NCBI RefSeq assembly: GCF_009789195.1
Contig: NZ_WSTC01000017.1
Coordinates: 1-64,000, forward strand
DNA length: 64,000 bases
Source of the DNA: Paenibacillus sp. MMS18-CY102
GTDB lineage: Bacteria; Bacillota; Bacilli; Paenibacillales; Paenibacillaceae
Reading direction: 5' to 3'
Both the position numbers and the translations under genes were made by a program. The notes under the pieces were generated by a model. That model was not told the origin of the DNA. It worked only from the letters and a program-made list of their open reading frames with translations, and searched no databases. This document shows positions 1 to 8,518 of the stretch, piece by piece (position 1 is the first letter of the stretch; each line of letters opens with the position of its first letter).

Positions 1-451
1 GATTCGCCGCTTTCTTGTAGTCCTGCTCGTTTGCAAGACAATACAGAACAATGTCAATCCTCTCCTGGTATGTTGTTGAGCGTCCTTTTGTCATAGCCGG
101 TGATCCCCCTGTATAAGCATTTAAGCTGCTATGACCATTATACTTCTTAACCCAGCTCGCAAGTTGACATCGGCTGGCAATCTTATATTTGTCGATTACC
201 TGATATTGCGATAATCCCCCCTCAAGATGATCCTTGACGGCTTGAAGTTTAAGCTCAGCGGAATAACTGCGATTATGGATACGGGGCTCTAATCCCTCAT
301 AGCCGTACACGCGATAACGACGACGCCATTTGGCAAGAGTTGTTTTGCTGATACCGAACTTTCTAACCGCCTCTTTAACGCCTATACAACCATCCTCGAT
401 CTTCTGAACGATAGCGAATTTATCTGAGGCGGTATGTTCTTTTTTTGACAT
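1..451 (-). CDS. IS3-family transposase OrfA-like protein, cut by window edge
   Basis: The first 150 residues are visible; the frame runs off position 1 without a stop. It begins MSKKEHTASDKFAIVQ and carries two helix-turn-helix segments, one near residues 20-45 (GVKEAVRKFGISKTTLAKW) and one near 75-105 (QYQVIDKYKIASRCQLASW). This double HTH layout is typical of the DNA-binding OrfA of IS150/IS3-group elements, which normally makes a transposase with OrfB by frameshifting. OrfB would lie outside the window. The start at 451 has a GGGAG ribosome site about 8 bases upstream, lying inside the hairpin at 457-516. It could also be a stand-alone OrfA remnant; the window cannot show which. Confidence 0.8.
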   Translation of the reverse strand, partial: MSKKEHTASDKFAIVQKIEDGCIGVKEAVRKFGISKTTLAKWRRRYRVYGYEGLEPRIHNRSYSAELKLQAVKDHLEGGLSQYQVIDKYKIASRCQLASWVKKYNGHSSLNAYTGGSPAMTKGRSTTYQERIDIVLYCLANEQDYKKAAN

Positions 452-456
452 GAAAA

Positions 457-516
457 ATGCTCCCTATACGGCAACACAGGTTTTATTATTTCACCTGTCT
501 ACCGTATAGGGAGCAT
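457..516. repeat. Inverted repeat at the outer end of the IS, overlapping the OrfA ribosome site
   Basis: ATGCTCCCTATACGG at 457-471 is the exact reverse complement of CCGTATAGGGAGCAT at 502-516, and ACAGGT/ACCTGT extends the inner stem. The outer edge of the element probably lies near 515, but no target-site duplication can be assigned because the other end is outside the window. The inner arm contains the GGGAG ribosome site of OrfA. Confidence 0.75.
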
Positions 517-542
517 ATCATGTTCTGGGCAGCCTCCTTAAT

Positions 543-573
543 CAAGGGCTGCTCCATCATGGAGCAGCCCTTG
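543..573 (-). terminator. Hairpin downstream of the GH13 gene, terminator-like
   Basis: Perfect 13-base arms (CAAGGGCTGCTCC and its complement) around a 5-base loop, about 40 bases past the GH13 stop codon. The T-run on the minus strand is poor, so intrinsic termination is likely but not certain. It separates the amylase operon from the IS, which is transcribed in the same direction. Confidence 0.55.
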
Positions 574-609
574 GCTTTCATGCCGAACGCAAGATGCGAT
601 TCGGTTTTT

Positions 610-3600
610 TTATAGGTCTTTCCAGCGTTGAACAGTCAGGTTCAACGTTTGCGCTCCGCCGCTAGTCGTAATGGAACGGTTCGCGATATCACTGCCATTG
701 GAGTTGATTTCTACGTTCGTCCATGCGCCACGCGTGAATTTGTAAGAAACTGCCGTGCCTGCTGCAAGTGGAAGCGTAATCGAATACGTTCCGTTTGCAT
801 TGCGCGTCATCTTGTAGTTAACATCAGCAGCATTCCAAGCGTTTAACGTGCTTGCGATGTAAACATCAGCGTTAGCAGGCGTATTTGCTGGCACCGACAG
901 TGTAATCGTCAAGCTATCCGCTTGCGGTACGCCTGTCGAGATCGAACCATTCACGAGCGTGTAGGTGCCAACACCGAACGAGTAGTTCGCAGAGTTGTTG
1001 CTATCCCACGATCCGGATCCGTTATTGAACGCAGCTTTTAAGCCAGTTGCTGCACCCAAGTCAATCGTCGCAACACTGTAGCCTGCATAGGATGATGCTG
1101 TCATAGCTACACCTGGTGCTGTCGTCCAAGTCGTCGTGCCATTCAAGCTGTAATGGATATACTTGTTCGTGAAGTTTGTGTTTTTGTAATAGATTGTTAC
1201 AGAATTTGTGCCAGCCTGTGGTGTTGTTACCGTCAGGCCCGTGCTAGCCGTCGATTTGTTGCCTGCTGCATCATACGCTTTAACGGTGTAAACATACGTT
1301 GTATTCGCCGCTACCGTTTGATCCGTGTAGCTTGCCGTTGCCGAAGTTCCCTTGAGAACACCGTCACGATAAACCTCATAACCTGTTACGCCAACATTAT
1401 CCGAAGATGCCGTCCACGTCAGTGGTACAGACGTTGCCGTTACCGTTCCTGCCGTTACGTTAATCGGCGAAGTTGGCGCTTGCGTATCTACACCGCTAGG
1501 CGTAGTTACCGGCAAGCCTGTGCTGGCAGTGGATTTGTTGCCTGCTGCGTCATAAGCTTTTACCGTATAGACATACGTCGTATTCGCTACAGCTGTTGTA
1601 TCCGTGTAGCTTGTCGTTGCTGTCGTTCCCTTGAGAACGCCGTCGCGATAAACCTCATAACCTGTAACGCCAACATTGTCAGTCGATGCTGTCCACGTCA
1701 GTGGCACAGACGTTGCCGTCACCGTGCCTGCTGTAACGTTCGTTGGTGTCGTTGGCGCTGTTGGATCTCCGCCAGTTGGGCCTCCAGCTGTAATCGCGCC
1801 TGCATTGAACGTCCACGTACCGAGGTTAAATTTGTAATTCAATCCGCCATTGTTATCCCACGTGCCGCTGCCGTTATTGAATACTGCTTCCAATTGTGTA
1901 GCATCGCCAACGTTAACCGTAAACTTGTTGTAGCCAGCAACTTCCGATGCAGGCATTGCTACGCCTGGCGCCGTCGTCCAAGTGCCGCCTACTGGACGGT
2001 AGTGAATGAACGGTGTTGTGTAACCTTGTTTGTAATAAACGGTTACCGAATTCGTGCCAGCTACTGGTGTCGTTATCGGCAAAATTGTGCTCAATGCCGA
2101 TTTGTTACCAGCAGCATCGAATGCCTTCACCGTATAAGAATAGGAAGTGCTAGCTTGTACCGTATTGTCCGTGTACGAAGGTGTCGCCGAAGTTCCTTTC
2201 AACACACCATCACGGTAAATTTCGTAACCCGTTACATTTACATTGTCTGTCGAAGCTGTCCATGTGATCGTAGCGGACGAGCTAGTTACCGTACCAGCCG
2301 TCAATCCCGTCGGAATCGAAGGCGCTTCTGTATCGACTACCGTTTGTTGAATTGCATAAATTTTGGAAGAGTTTGCACCAACGGATACTGTAATTTGCTT
2401 GCCTGTTACACCGCCCGATTGAACGGTTACCGTATCTGTACCCAATTGGTTCGTTAATACCGTACCAACTGCCAGCGTGCTCTCTGTACGAAGCGGGATC
2501 GTAACCGTTTGCGTGCCGGAAGATGCATTGCTGAATACGCCGATTACTTCTTGTCCTGCATTCGTACCGGAATCAACGCGGCGGGAGAATGCATACAGAT
2601 TTTGTGCTGCCCACATTTCGCGTTGTTTGCCCGTACGAAGCGCTGCATAATTTTTACGAATGCCATTCAGTTTAGCAACAAATTGATACGTGTCTGTATT
2701 TTGGTTGAAATAGTCCTGGATCACATTGCCGTTGCTGTCGCGCTTCACCATCGACCAGCGGTTCCATGTATCAGCGATGCCGCCCGTCATAATTTGGTCG
2801 TTGCCATTGCCTTTGTTTTGCTCTGTGCCTTGGAAGACAACTGGCAAACCGCGCATCGTGAAGATGAATGCAAGTGCATTTTGCAGCTTCTGAACACTGC
2901 CGCCAGCTTCAGTCAAGAAACGGTTGCGGTCATGGTTATCGATGAACGTTACCATGTGGTTCTCGGAGCCGTTATAGCGGAAATCCTGTGCCAATGTGCT
3001 CTTAACGTTAGATTCGAACGATTGGCCGTAAGCGAATGAATTCAATACAGAGAAGAACATCGGGAAGTCGAGCATGCCCCACTCTGCATTGCTGCCTACC
3101 CAGCGGGAAACGAATTCTGCATTGCCGTCAAAGTTTTCGCCGAACGTGTTCACGCCCAGATAAGATTGCAGTTCATGAAGAACGGAAGGATTAACCAGCT
3201 TCGCAGCATCGACACGCGCGCCGTCTGCGCCCGTATAGTCGAACCAGCCTTTAATCGAATCGAACATTGCTGACTTTGCTTGTGCATTGTCGAAGTCGAT
3301 ATCGTCCAATCCTGCCAAGTCATGGTTTTCGAGATAGTCTTGCGTTGCTGCCGTATAGCTGCCATCAACCAACGACCAGTTAATATCGCCGTTATGGTGA
3401 TACCACGATGGGTTGTTGAACGGAGCTGCTGGCTGGAGGCCCGCAATGTCGTAGAAATTGTTCGTGTTCAGCATGTAATCGCCAACATGGTTTGGCACGA
3501 CGTCGATGATGACTTTAATGCCCATGCTGTGAGCTGTGTCTACGAGCTCCTTCAGCTTTTCTTTCGTGCCGAAGAACGGGTTCGCTTTGTTCGGATCTTT

Positions 3601-4020
3601 TACATTGTAGCCGTGGTATGCCGTATTGCGGCCTGTACCATTATTGTCACGGCTAGTGATTTGTGGTTCGGCAATCGGCGAAATCCAGATCGCCGTGTAT
3701 CCCATATTTTTGATATATGGAAGCTTGTTAATAACGCCTTGCCAGTCTCCGCCTTTCATATAACGGAAATCCTCGTCAGAGTTTTCAGCATAACGAATAG
3801 CTGAACCTGTTGCATTATTAGACGTATCGCCGTCCGAGAAACGGTCAACCATAATTTGATAAATCGTGTCATTCTCGTCAAGGCCATTGCCAATCTTAGC
3901 TGCTTCTGCTTGCTTCGCAGGCAGCGGCTGAACGATTCCTGTCAACATAAACGCTGCAAGCAATGCGATTAAGGAAAATTTCCAAATCGACTTTTTCGTT
4001 TTGCTCTTCGTCTTACGCAT
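610..4020 (-). CDS. Secreted GH13 alpha-amylase or glucanotransferase with FN3, CBM25 and CBM20 modules (IgtY-like)
   Basis: 1136 aa. Signal peptide about 1-41 (KTKKSIWKFSLIALLAAF, then AEA-A). GH13 catalytic region about 45-555 with the conserved stretches DVVPNH (173-178), GARVDAAK with nucleophile D271, FGENF with acid/base E295 and FIDNHD with D364. Then FN3 about 564-651, CBM25 about 656-746, FN3 757-840, FN3 849-933, CBM25 938-1030 and CBM20 1036-1136. It should cleave or transfer alpha-1,4-glucan outside the cell and bind raw starch. CGTase-like opening (IYQIMVDRFSDGD) and pairing with the GH119 gene suggest a homologue of IgtY, the isocyclomaltooligosaccharide glucanotransferase; ordinary alpha-amylase is the alternative. 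Start fits TAGGAGG upstream. It is second in an operon, 46 bases after the GH119 gene. Confidence 0.9.
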   Translation of the reverse strand: MRKTKSKTKKSIWKFSLIALLAAFMLTGIVQPLPAKQAEAAKIGNGLDENDTIYQIMVDRFSDGDTSNNATGSAIRYAENSDEDFRYMKGGDWQGVINKLPYIKNMGYTAIWISPIAEPQITSRDNNGTGRNTAYHGYNVKDPNKANPFFGTKEKLKELVDTAHSMGIKVIIDVVPNHVGDYMLNTNNFYDIAGLQPAAPFNNPSWYHHNGDINWSLVDGSYTAATQDYLENHDLAGLDDIDFDNAQAKSAMFDSIKGWFDYTGADGARVDAAKLVNPSVLHELQSYLGVNTFGENFDGNAEFVSRWVGSNAEWGMLDFPMFFSVLNSFAYGQSFESNVKSTLAQDFRYNGSENHMVTFIDNHDRNRFLTEAGGSVQKLQNALAFIFTMRGLPVVFQGTEQNKGNGNDQIMTGGIADTWNRWSMVKRDSNGNVIQDYFNQNTDTYQFVAKLNGIRKNYAALRTGKQREMWAAQNLYAFSRRVDSGTNAGQEVIGVFSNASSGTQTVTIPLRTESTLAVGTVLTNQLGTDTVTVQSGGVTGKQITVSVGANSSKIYAIQQTVVDTEAPSIPTGLTAGTVTSSSATITWTASTDNVNVTGYEIYRDGVLKGTSATPSYTDNTVQASTSYSYTVKAFDAAGNKSALSTILPITTPVAGTNSVTVYYKQGYTTPFIHYRPVGGTWTTAPGVAMPASEVAGYNKFTVNVGDATQLEAVFNNGSGTWDNNGGLNYKFNLGTWTFNAGAITAGGPTGGDPTAPTTPTNVTAGTVTATSVPLTWTASTDNVGVTGYEVYRDGVLKGTTATTSYTDTTAVANTTYVYTVKAYDAAGNKSTASTGLPVTTPSGVDTQAPTSPINVTAGTVTATSVPLTWTASSDNVGVTGYEVYRDGVLKGTSATASYTDQTVAANTTYVYTVKAYDAAGNKSTASTGLTVTTPQAGTNSVTIYYKNTNFTNKYIHYSLNGTTTWTTAPGVAMTASSYAGYSVATIDLGAATGLKAAFNNGSGSWDSNNSANYSFGVGTYTLVNGSISTGVPQADSLTITLSVPANTPANADVYIASTLNAWNAADVNYKMTRNANGTYSITLPLAAGTAVSYKFTRGAWTNVEINSNGSDIANRSITTSGGAQTLNLTVQRWKDL

Positions 4021-4066
4021 GAATACATAACCTCCTAAATAGTGCTTCTATAATCTAAATCTAAAA

Positions 4067-7000
4067 TCAAAGATCTTTCCACTTCTGCACAGTTAACGAC
4101 AAAGTGGAAGCGCCTGATGGCACGGTATAAGCACGGTTCGCAATATCTGCTCCATTAGAGGCAACTTCAACGTTGCTCCAAGTTCCGCGCGTAAACTTGT
4201 ACGTGAGCGCAGTTCCCGCTGAAATCGGCAACATAATCGAATATTTGCCGTCACTGCCGCGTGTCAGCTTGTAGGCTGGATCAATTGGATTCCAGCTGTT
4301 CATGCTGCCCGAGAGATAGACATCTGCTGTCGCAGGCGTATTCGCAGGCACAGTTAGCGTAATCGTAACTCCCTGTGTAGCTGGCGGTGGCGTAACTGGC
4401 ACTCCAGCTGTGATCGTGCCTGAACTGTAAGTCCAAGTGCCAATGCCGAAGTTGTAGTTATTGCCCCCATTGTTATCCCAGGTTCCAGAACCATTATTGA
4501 ATACCGCCTCTAGTCCTGTTGCCGATCCGATATCAACCGTAATCTTGAAATATCCTGACACTTCAGCTGCTGCCATCTGTACGCCTGGCGCAGTCGTCCA
4601 TGTTCCGCCCGTCGGACGGTAGTGGATATAAGGCGTTCCATAGCCCGGCTTGTAGTAGACGGTTACTTTGTTCGTACCTGGCACTGGCAGCGTTACGCTA
4701 ACCGGCGTGCTTGATGCGGATTTGTTGCCTGCAGCGTCTGCTGCACGCACCGCGTAGGCATGCGTAGCGCCTGGCGTACGTCCGTTATCGGTATACGATA
4801 ATGAAGTCGTCTGTACGATTACAGCCCCATCACGCAGTACTTCGTAGCTGGTAACGCCAACATTGTCAGTCGATGCGCTCCAACCAATCTGCACGGACGT
4901 TCCTGTCACTGCAGCCGTAGCCGTCACACCCGCAGGCACCGTTGGCGCCACCGTATCTGCTGGCACTGGCAGCGTTACGCTAACCGGCGTGCTTGATGCG
5001 GATTTGTTGCCTGCAGCGTCTGCCGCACGCACCGTGTACGCATGCGTAGCGCCTGGCGTACGTCCGTTGTCGGTATACGATAATGAATTCGTCTGTACGA
5101 TTACAGCCCCATCACGCAGTACTTCGTAGCTTGTAACGCCAACATTGTCAGTCGAAGCGCTCCAGCCAATCTGTACGGACGTTCCAGCCGGTGCAGCCGT
5201 TGCCGTCACGCCAGCCGGAACCGTTGGCGCTTCTGTATCCGTTGGAGCCGGAGGCGTTGGCGCACCTGCCGTAATCGTGCCTCCACTGAATGTCCAGGTG
5301 CCCAGGCCAAAGGTGTAGTTCTTGCCGCCATTGTTGTCCCAAGTTCCAGAACCATTGTTAAAGACGGCTTCAAGCCCTGTCGCAGTTCCCAAATCAATCG
5401 TTTTCTTGAAGTAACCTGCCGTCTCCGCCGCTGGCATTGCAACGCCCGGAGCTGTCGTCCACGTACCGCCAGTTGGGCGGTAGTGAATGTATGGCGCCGC
5501 ATAACCCGGTTTGTAATAGATGGTTACTTCATTGCTTTGATTGTTCGTCGAGAAGCCTACAGGCGCGCTCTTGCCAGATACATTGCCTGCCGCATCCTTC
5601 GCCGAGATTTCATACGAATAGGAAGTGAGCGAAGCCAATCCGCTATCGGTAAATGTCGGTGTAGTGCTCGTTCCGACAACTGCGCCGTTGCGGGAAATTT
5701 CATAGCTTGTTACGCCCTTATTGTCCGTCGAAGGTGTCCACGCAAGCGTAATCGTCGTACGGGATTGCGATGGCGACGTTACGTTCGTTGGTGCTGTCGG
5801 AGCTTCCGTATCCGGTACGATCGGTTTATCCGTCAGGAATGGATAAGTGCCTTTGATCGTTCCGTTAACGTCTTCTACGATTTTTCCGCCTTCGTTTTTG
5901 TACGTGCCTGCGCCAACGTATACCGTTTGAATATCGCTCTTCGTCACATTGCCTTTAGCATCTACTGCCTCAATGTAGTAATCGACGAGTTGGTCGCGGT
6001 AATCGCTCAGATACGTATAGTACAGGTCACCTGTTTCTTGTGCCTTCAGCTTCTGAAGCACAGCTGTCGTTGAAGGCTGCCAAGCTACGCCGTTCATATC
6101 CGGTTTCATATCGCGGCGGTTCATGCTGTAGCTCGTCCAATCGCTTACTTTAGCCGGATCAATGCTGCTGACGCCGGAAGCCGCTAATTGGGCTGGGTTG
6201 TAAACGCGGAACGTGTTGTCCGCTGTGTCTGCCGTTTTGTCGCGATGCGTGCGCACTTTGAGTTTAATGTCATTGACACCATTTACATCGTACGCGTACG
6301 TATAGATTGCAAAAGTATTGTCGAAGTACTGCGCCGTCCAGCCTTCCGACTTGTCCTTGTTCACGCTGCCTGGATTGTACGGCCAACGCTGTGGCCACCA
6401 GACCGATGGCCCAGTTGCATCTTTAGCCAGCTGTTGTTGTACATAAGGCTTCGAGAAGAACAAAGATTGATTGAATGAAAGCGTCGGTTTAACCGAATCG
6501 TCCACATTCTCGTCGTAATAACCGAATCCCGAATCCATTGCTGGAATGAGGAAGTACCACGACAATTCGGCAGGGTTCGCGCCGCCTGCATAATCACGGC
6601 TAGCATCGCCCTTTGTCGGGAATGACAACATCCATGGGTTCAACTGGTTGCCTGCAGGAGCAACTTGTTTATCAAGCGCGGTTGTCGGCTGCCAATAGTT
6701 CGGATGGTCTCCCAGCCAAATTTGCTCTGCTGTTTGCGCGTAGTTGAGAGCAGCTTGCAGCAATGCAAAGTTGCGTTCCAAGTAGTGGTAACCATACTCG
6801 AACGATACCGTCATGCCATCTTGCTCACCATTGATGTTCTTCTTCGGTTCATATGTCGTTCCGTTGACTCGGTTGAAATCAGCGAATTGCCCTTTCCAAA
6901 TGCCGAATGGCAGCTTCCAGTGATGCCACTGTGGATCAGAAGAGGAGTCACGCGTATCGATCCATGAGCCATCCTGAACGTGCACCACATCATTAGCCGC

Positions 7001-8266
7001 AGGCGTATTATTGCGCAGGTACTCATCGATACCCATGCCTTTCACGCCGCTGTCAGCGTAAGTAACATTGCCTGCATTGCGCCATGTTTCCTCGGAACCT
7101 GCACGTCCGCTAGCATTGTCGCCGTCATGTGCAATGACGAAGAACTGCTTTTGCGACGAAATGCCTTCGTACGCCTTGAGATCCTTGGCTGTTGCAGAAC
7201 CTTGATAGCCTTCTTCCCATGATTCAGCCTGTGCAACAGGTACGCCGACGATTTTGGACTCTGCGCCTGTCGTTGGGTTTACGTACTTCACCCAGTGCGG
7301 AGTCGAAGCAAATGGGAACTTATTGCGCACAACCTGTGCCTCGTTGAACATCGGCTGTGAGATCCACGAGCCTACTGTGCTTACGTTTTGCAGGTCTGCA
7401 CGGTTAGGCGGCGATACCATCGTATCTACACCCGGATCGTTCAAATACGGATAATCCTTAAGCGTCCGCGAGAAATGGTTATTGCCGATTACCGACCATT
7501 GGATGCCCATCTTCTCAAGCACCGGAATAATCCGCTCCGAGAAGCCAAGCTCAGTCGGGAAATACCCTTTGGACGATTGGAACGAGTTGCCTAAGAAATT
7601 AGGCTGTGCGAACACGACATTCTGATAGATGAGATCCTTTAGCATGTAGTCGTTGCCAACTAGCGGCCCCATCGAGTGGTGGCCGGCAAAATGGATCATA
7701 TCCATCGTTCTGTTGCCAAGCGTCGTCTTCAGCGTTTCATACGCTGTCTTCCAAGGCGTTGCCCAATTCGTATTGGAGTACGCCGCAATCCCGCCATGCG
7801 ATACCAGATCGTTGACGTTGGTTACCGCTGAGCCGGACATGGTCACCTGCATCTGAGCCTGTGGATAATTTTGCTTAAGCGTAGTCGCTACGCTCCACGG
7901 CCATGACAGATACGCGCCTGTCTTCGCATGATGCGAATAGTAGCTGACGAGATCGTCATGCGGCATTGGGCTGCCATTCGGCAAATAATACGGGTAGTTG
8001 GCTGGCGGATTCTTCTTCAAATCAATAACTTGTCCATCATACATATACCTGATCGGCGCACCTACAGCGGCTGAAGAATAACCGGTAGTATCATAGTACG
8101 GCCAGAAGTTAGGCATATGATTGTGGTACACGTGCGAGGCAGCAATCTCCGCATGCGCACTAGGCGCAGTTACCCCAAACGCAAACGATTGCACCGAAAG
8201 CAGAGCGAAAAGTCCCATCGTGATGATCTTTCTTGATCTCTTGTTCGATTTGGGCCCCGTAAACAA
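4067..8266 (-). CDS. Secreted GH119 alpha-amylase with FN3, CBM25 and CBM20 modules (IgtZ-like)
   Basis: The open frame reaches ATG 8332 (1421 aa), but TTG at 8266 has AGGGGAGG nine bases upstream and gives a clean signal peptide (basic KSNKRSRK, hydrophobic core, AHA cleavage site), so 1399 aa is preferred; a cre box lies between the two starts. In 1421-aa numbering the catalytic part spans about 65-835 with YHNHMPNFWPYY near the N-terminus. E261 in FPTELGFSER and D403 in VIAHDGDN are 142 residues apart, the spacing of the pair predicted for IgtZ (E231/D373, from memory), family GH119, related to GH57. Then FN3 842-928, CBM25 934-1024, two nearly identical FN3 repeats (1032-1121, 1126-1215), CBM25 1221-1311 and CBM20 1321-1421. 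Expected role: hydrolysis of starch and maltooligosaccharides outside the cell. Confidence 0.82.
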   Translation of the reverse strand: MFTGPKSNKRSRKIITMGLFALLSVQSFAFGVTAPSAHAEIAASHVYHNHMPNFWPYYDTTGYSSAAVGAPIRYMYDGQVIDLKKNPPANYPYYLPNGSPMPHDDLVSYYSHHAKTGAYLSWPWSVATTLKQNYPQAQMQVTMSGSAVTNVNDLVSHGGIAAYSNTNWATPWKTAYETLKTTLGNRTMDMIHFAGHHSMGPLVGNDYMLKDLIYQNVVFAQPNFLGNSFQSSKGYFPTELGFSERIIPVLEKMGIQWSVIGNNHFSRTLKDYPYLNDPGVDTMVSPPNRADLQNVSTVGSWISQPMFNEAQVVRNKFPFASTPHWVKYVNPTTGAESKIVGVPVAQAESWEEGYQGSATAKDLKAYEGISSQKQFFVIAHDGDNASGRAGSEETWRNAGNVTYADSGVKGMGIDEYLRNNTPAANDVVHVQDGSWIDTRDSSSDPQWHHWKLPFGIWKGQFADFNRVNGTTYEPKKNINGEQDGMTVSFEYGYHYLERNFALLQAALNYAQTAEQIWLGDHPNYWQPTTALDKQVAPAGNQLNPWMLSFPTKGDASRDYAGGANPAELSWYFLIPAMDSGFGYYDENVDDSVKPTLSFNQSLFFSKPYVQQQLAKDATGPSVWWPQRWPYNPGSVNKDKSEGWTAQYFDNTFAIYTYAYDVNGVNDIKLKVRTHRDKTADTADNTFRVYNPAQLAASGVSSIDPAKVSDWTSYSMNRRDMKPDMNGVAWQPSTTAVLQKLKAQETGDLYYTYLSDYRDQLVDYYIEAVDAKGNVTKSDIQTVYVGAGTYKNEGGKIVEDVNGTIKGTYPFLTDKPIVPDTEAPTAPTNVTSPSQSRTTITLAWTPSTDNKGVTSYEISRNGAVVGTSTTPTFTDSGLASLTSYSYEISAKDAAGNVSGKSAPVGFSTNNQSNEVTIYYKPGYAAPYIHYRPTGGTWTTAPGVAMPAAETAGYFKKTIDLGTATGLEAVFNNGSGTWDNNGGKNYTFGLGTWTFSGGTITAGAPTPPAPTDTEAPTVPAGVTATAAPAGTSVQIGWSASTDNVGVTSYEVLRDGAVIVQTNSLSYTDNGRTPGATHAYTVRAADAAGNKSASSTPVSVTLPVPADTVAPTVPAGVTATAAVTGTSVQIGWSASTDNVGVTSYEVLRDGAVIVQTTSLSYTDNGRTPGATHAYAVRAADAAGNKSASSTPVSVTLPVPGTNKVTVYYKPGYGTPYIHYRPTGGTWTTAPGVQMAAAEVSGYFKITVDIGSATGLEAVFNNGSGTWDNNGGNNYNFGIGTWTYSSGTITAGVPVTPPPATQGVTITLTVPANTPATADVYLSGSMNSWNPIDPAYKLTRGSDGKYSIMLPISAGTALTYKFTRGTWSNVEVASNGADIANRAYTVPSGASTLSLTVQKWKDL

Positions 8267-8296
8267 AATGATAAACCTCCCCTCTTTTCTCTCTAA

Positions 8297-8310
8297 TTTA
8301 AGCGCTTTCA
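8297..8310 (-). promoter_or_regulatory. cre-like catabolite repression site before the GH119 gene
   Basis: On the minus strand the site reads TGAAAGCGCTTAAA, 12 of 14 matches to the CcpA cre palindrome TGAAAGCGCTTTCA. It lies 31 bases upstream of the preferred TTG start, in the leader of the starch operon, where it could block transcription. Inferred from sequence only. Confidence 0.6.
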
Positions 8311-8385
8311 TAATGTAGCGAAAAACCGACATTCCGTGCGGTTAACGATCAAATAACTGCCTTCCCCTCCTTATGTATATTTTAG

Positions 8386-8397
8386 GAAACCGGTTTC
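8386..8397. promoter_or_regulatory. Perfect palindrome GAAACCGGTTTC, candidate LacI-family operator
   Basis: A 12-base perfect palindrome with central CG, about 120 bases upstream of the preferred start of the GH119 gene. LacI/GalR regulators bind palindromes of this kind. No cognate regulator is encoded beside it. The remaining intergenic DNA to 8518 holds only the lysC terminator. Confidence 0.45.
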
Positions 8398-8471
8398 TTA
8401 TCGCTGCTTCACCAGATTAGCATGTTGCGCACAACCCTACAATAGTCCAAAAGACCTATAAACAAGCCTAC

Positions 8472-8500
8472 AAAAAAACAGCCCCGCTAAACAGGGCTGC
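8472..8500 (-). terminator. Rho-independent terminator of lysC
   Basis: On the minus strand GCAGCCC, loop TGTTTAGC, GGGGCTG, then seven T. It lies about 20 bases after the lysC stop codon. Confidence 0.85.
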
Positions 8501-8518
8501 TTCTTCATCAATCGTAAC

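Noticed and set aside
1153-2457. 434-aa frame on the plus strand inside the GH13 gene
   Set aside because: It is antisense to a well-supported gene, has a Cys/Arg-rich composition with no recognisable motif, and arises from the repeated FN3/CBM codons.
8308-8352. 14-codon TTG leader frame with AAGGAGGGG upstream, before the GH119 gene
   Set aside because: The ribosome-site spacing is long, the peptide (IVNRTECRFFATL) shows no attenuation logic, and short frames like this are expected by chance.
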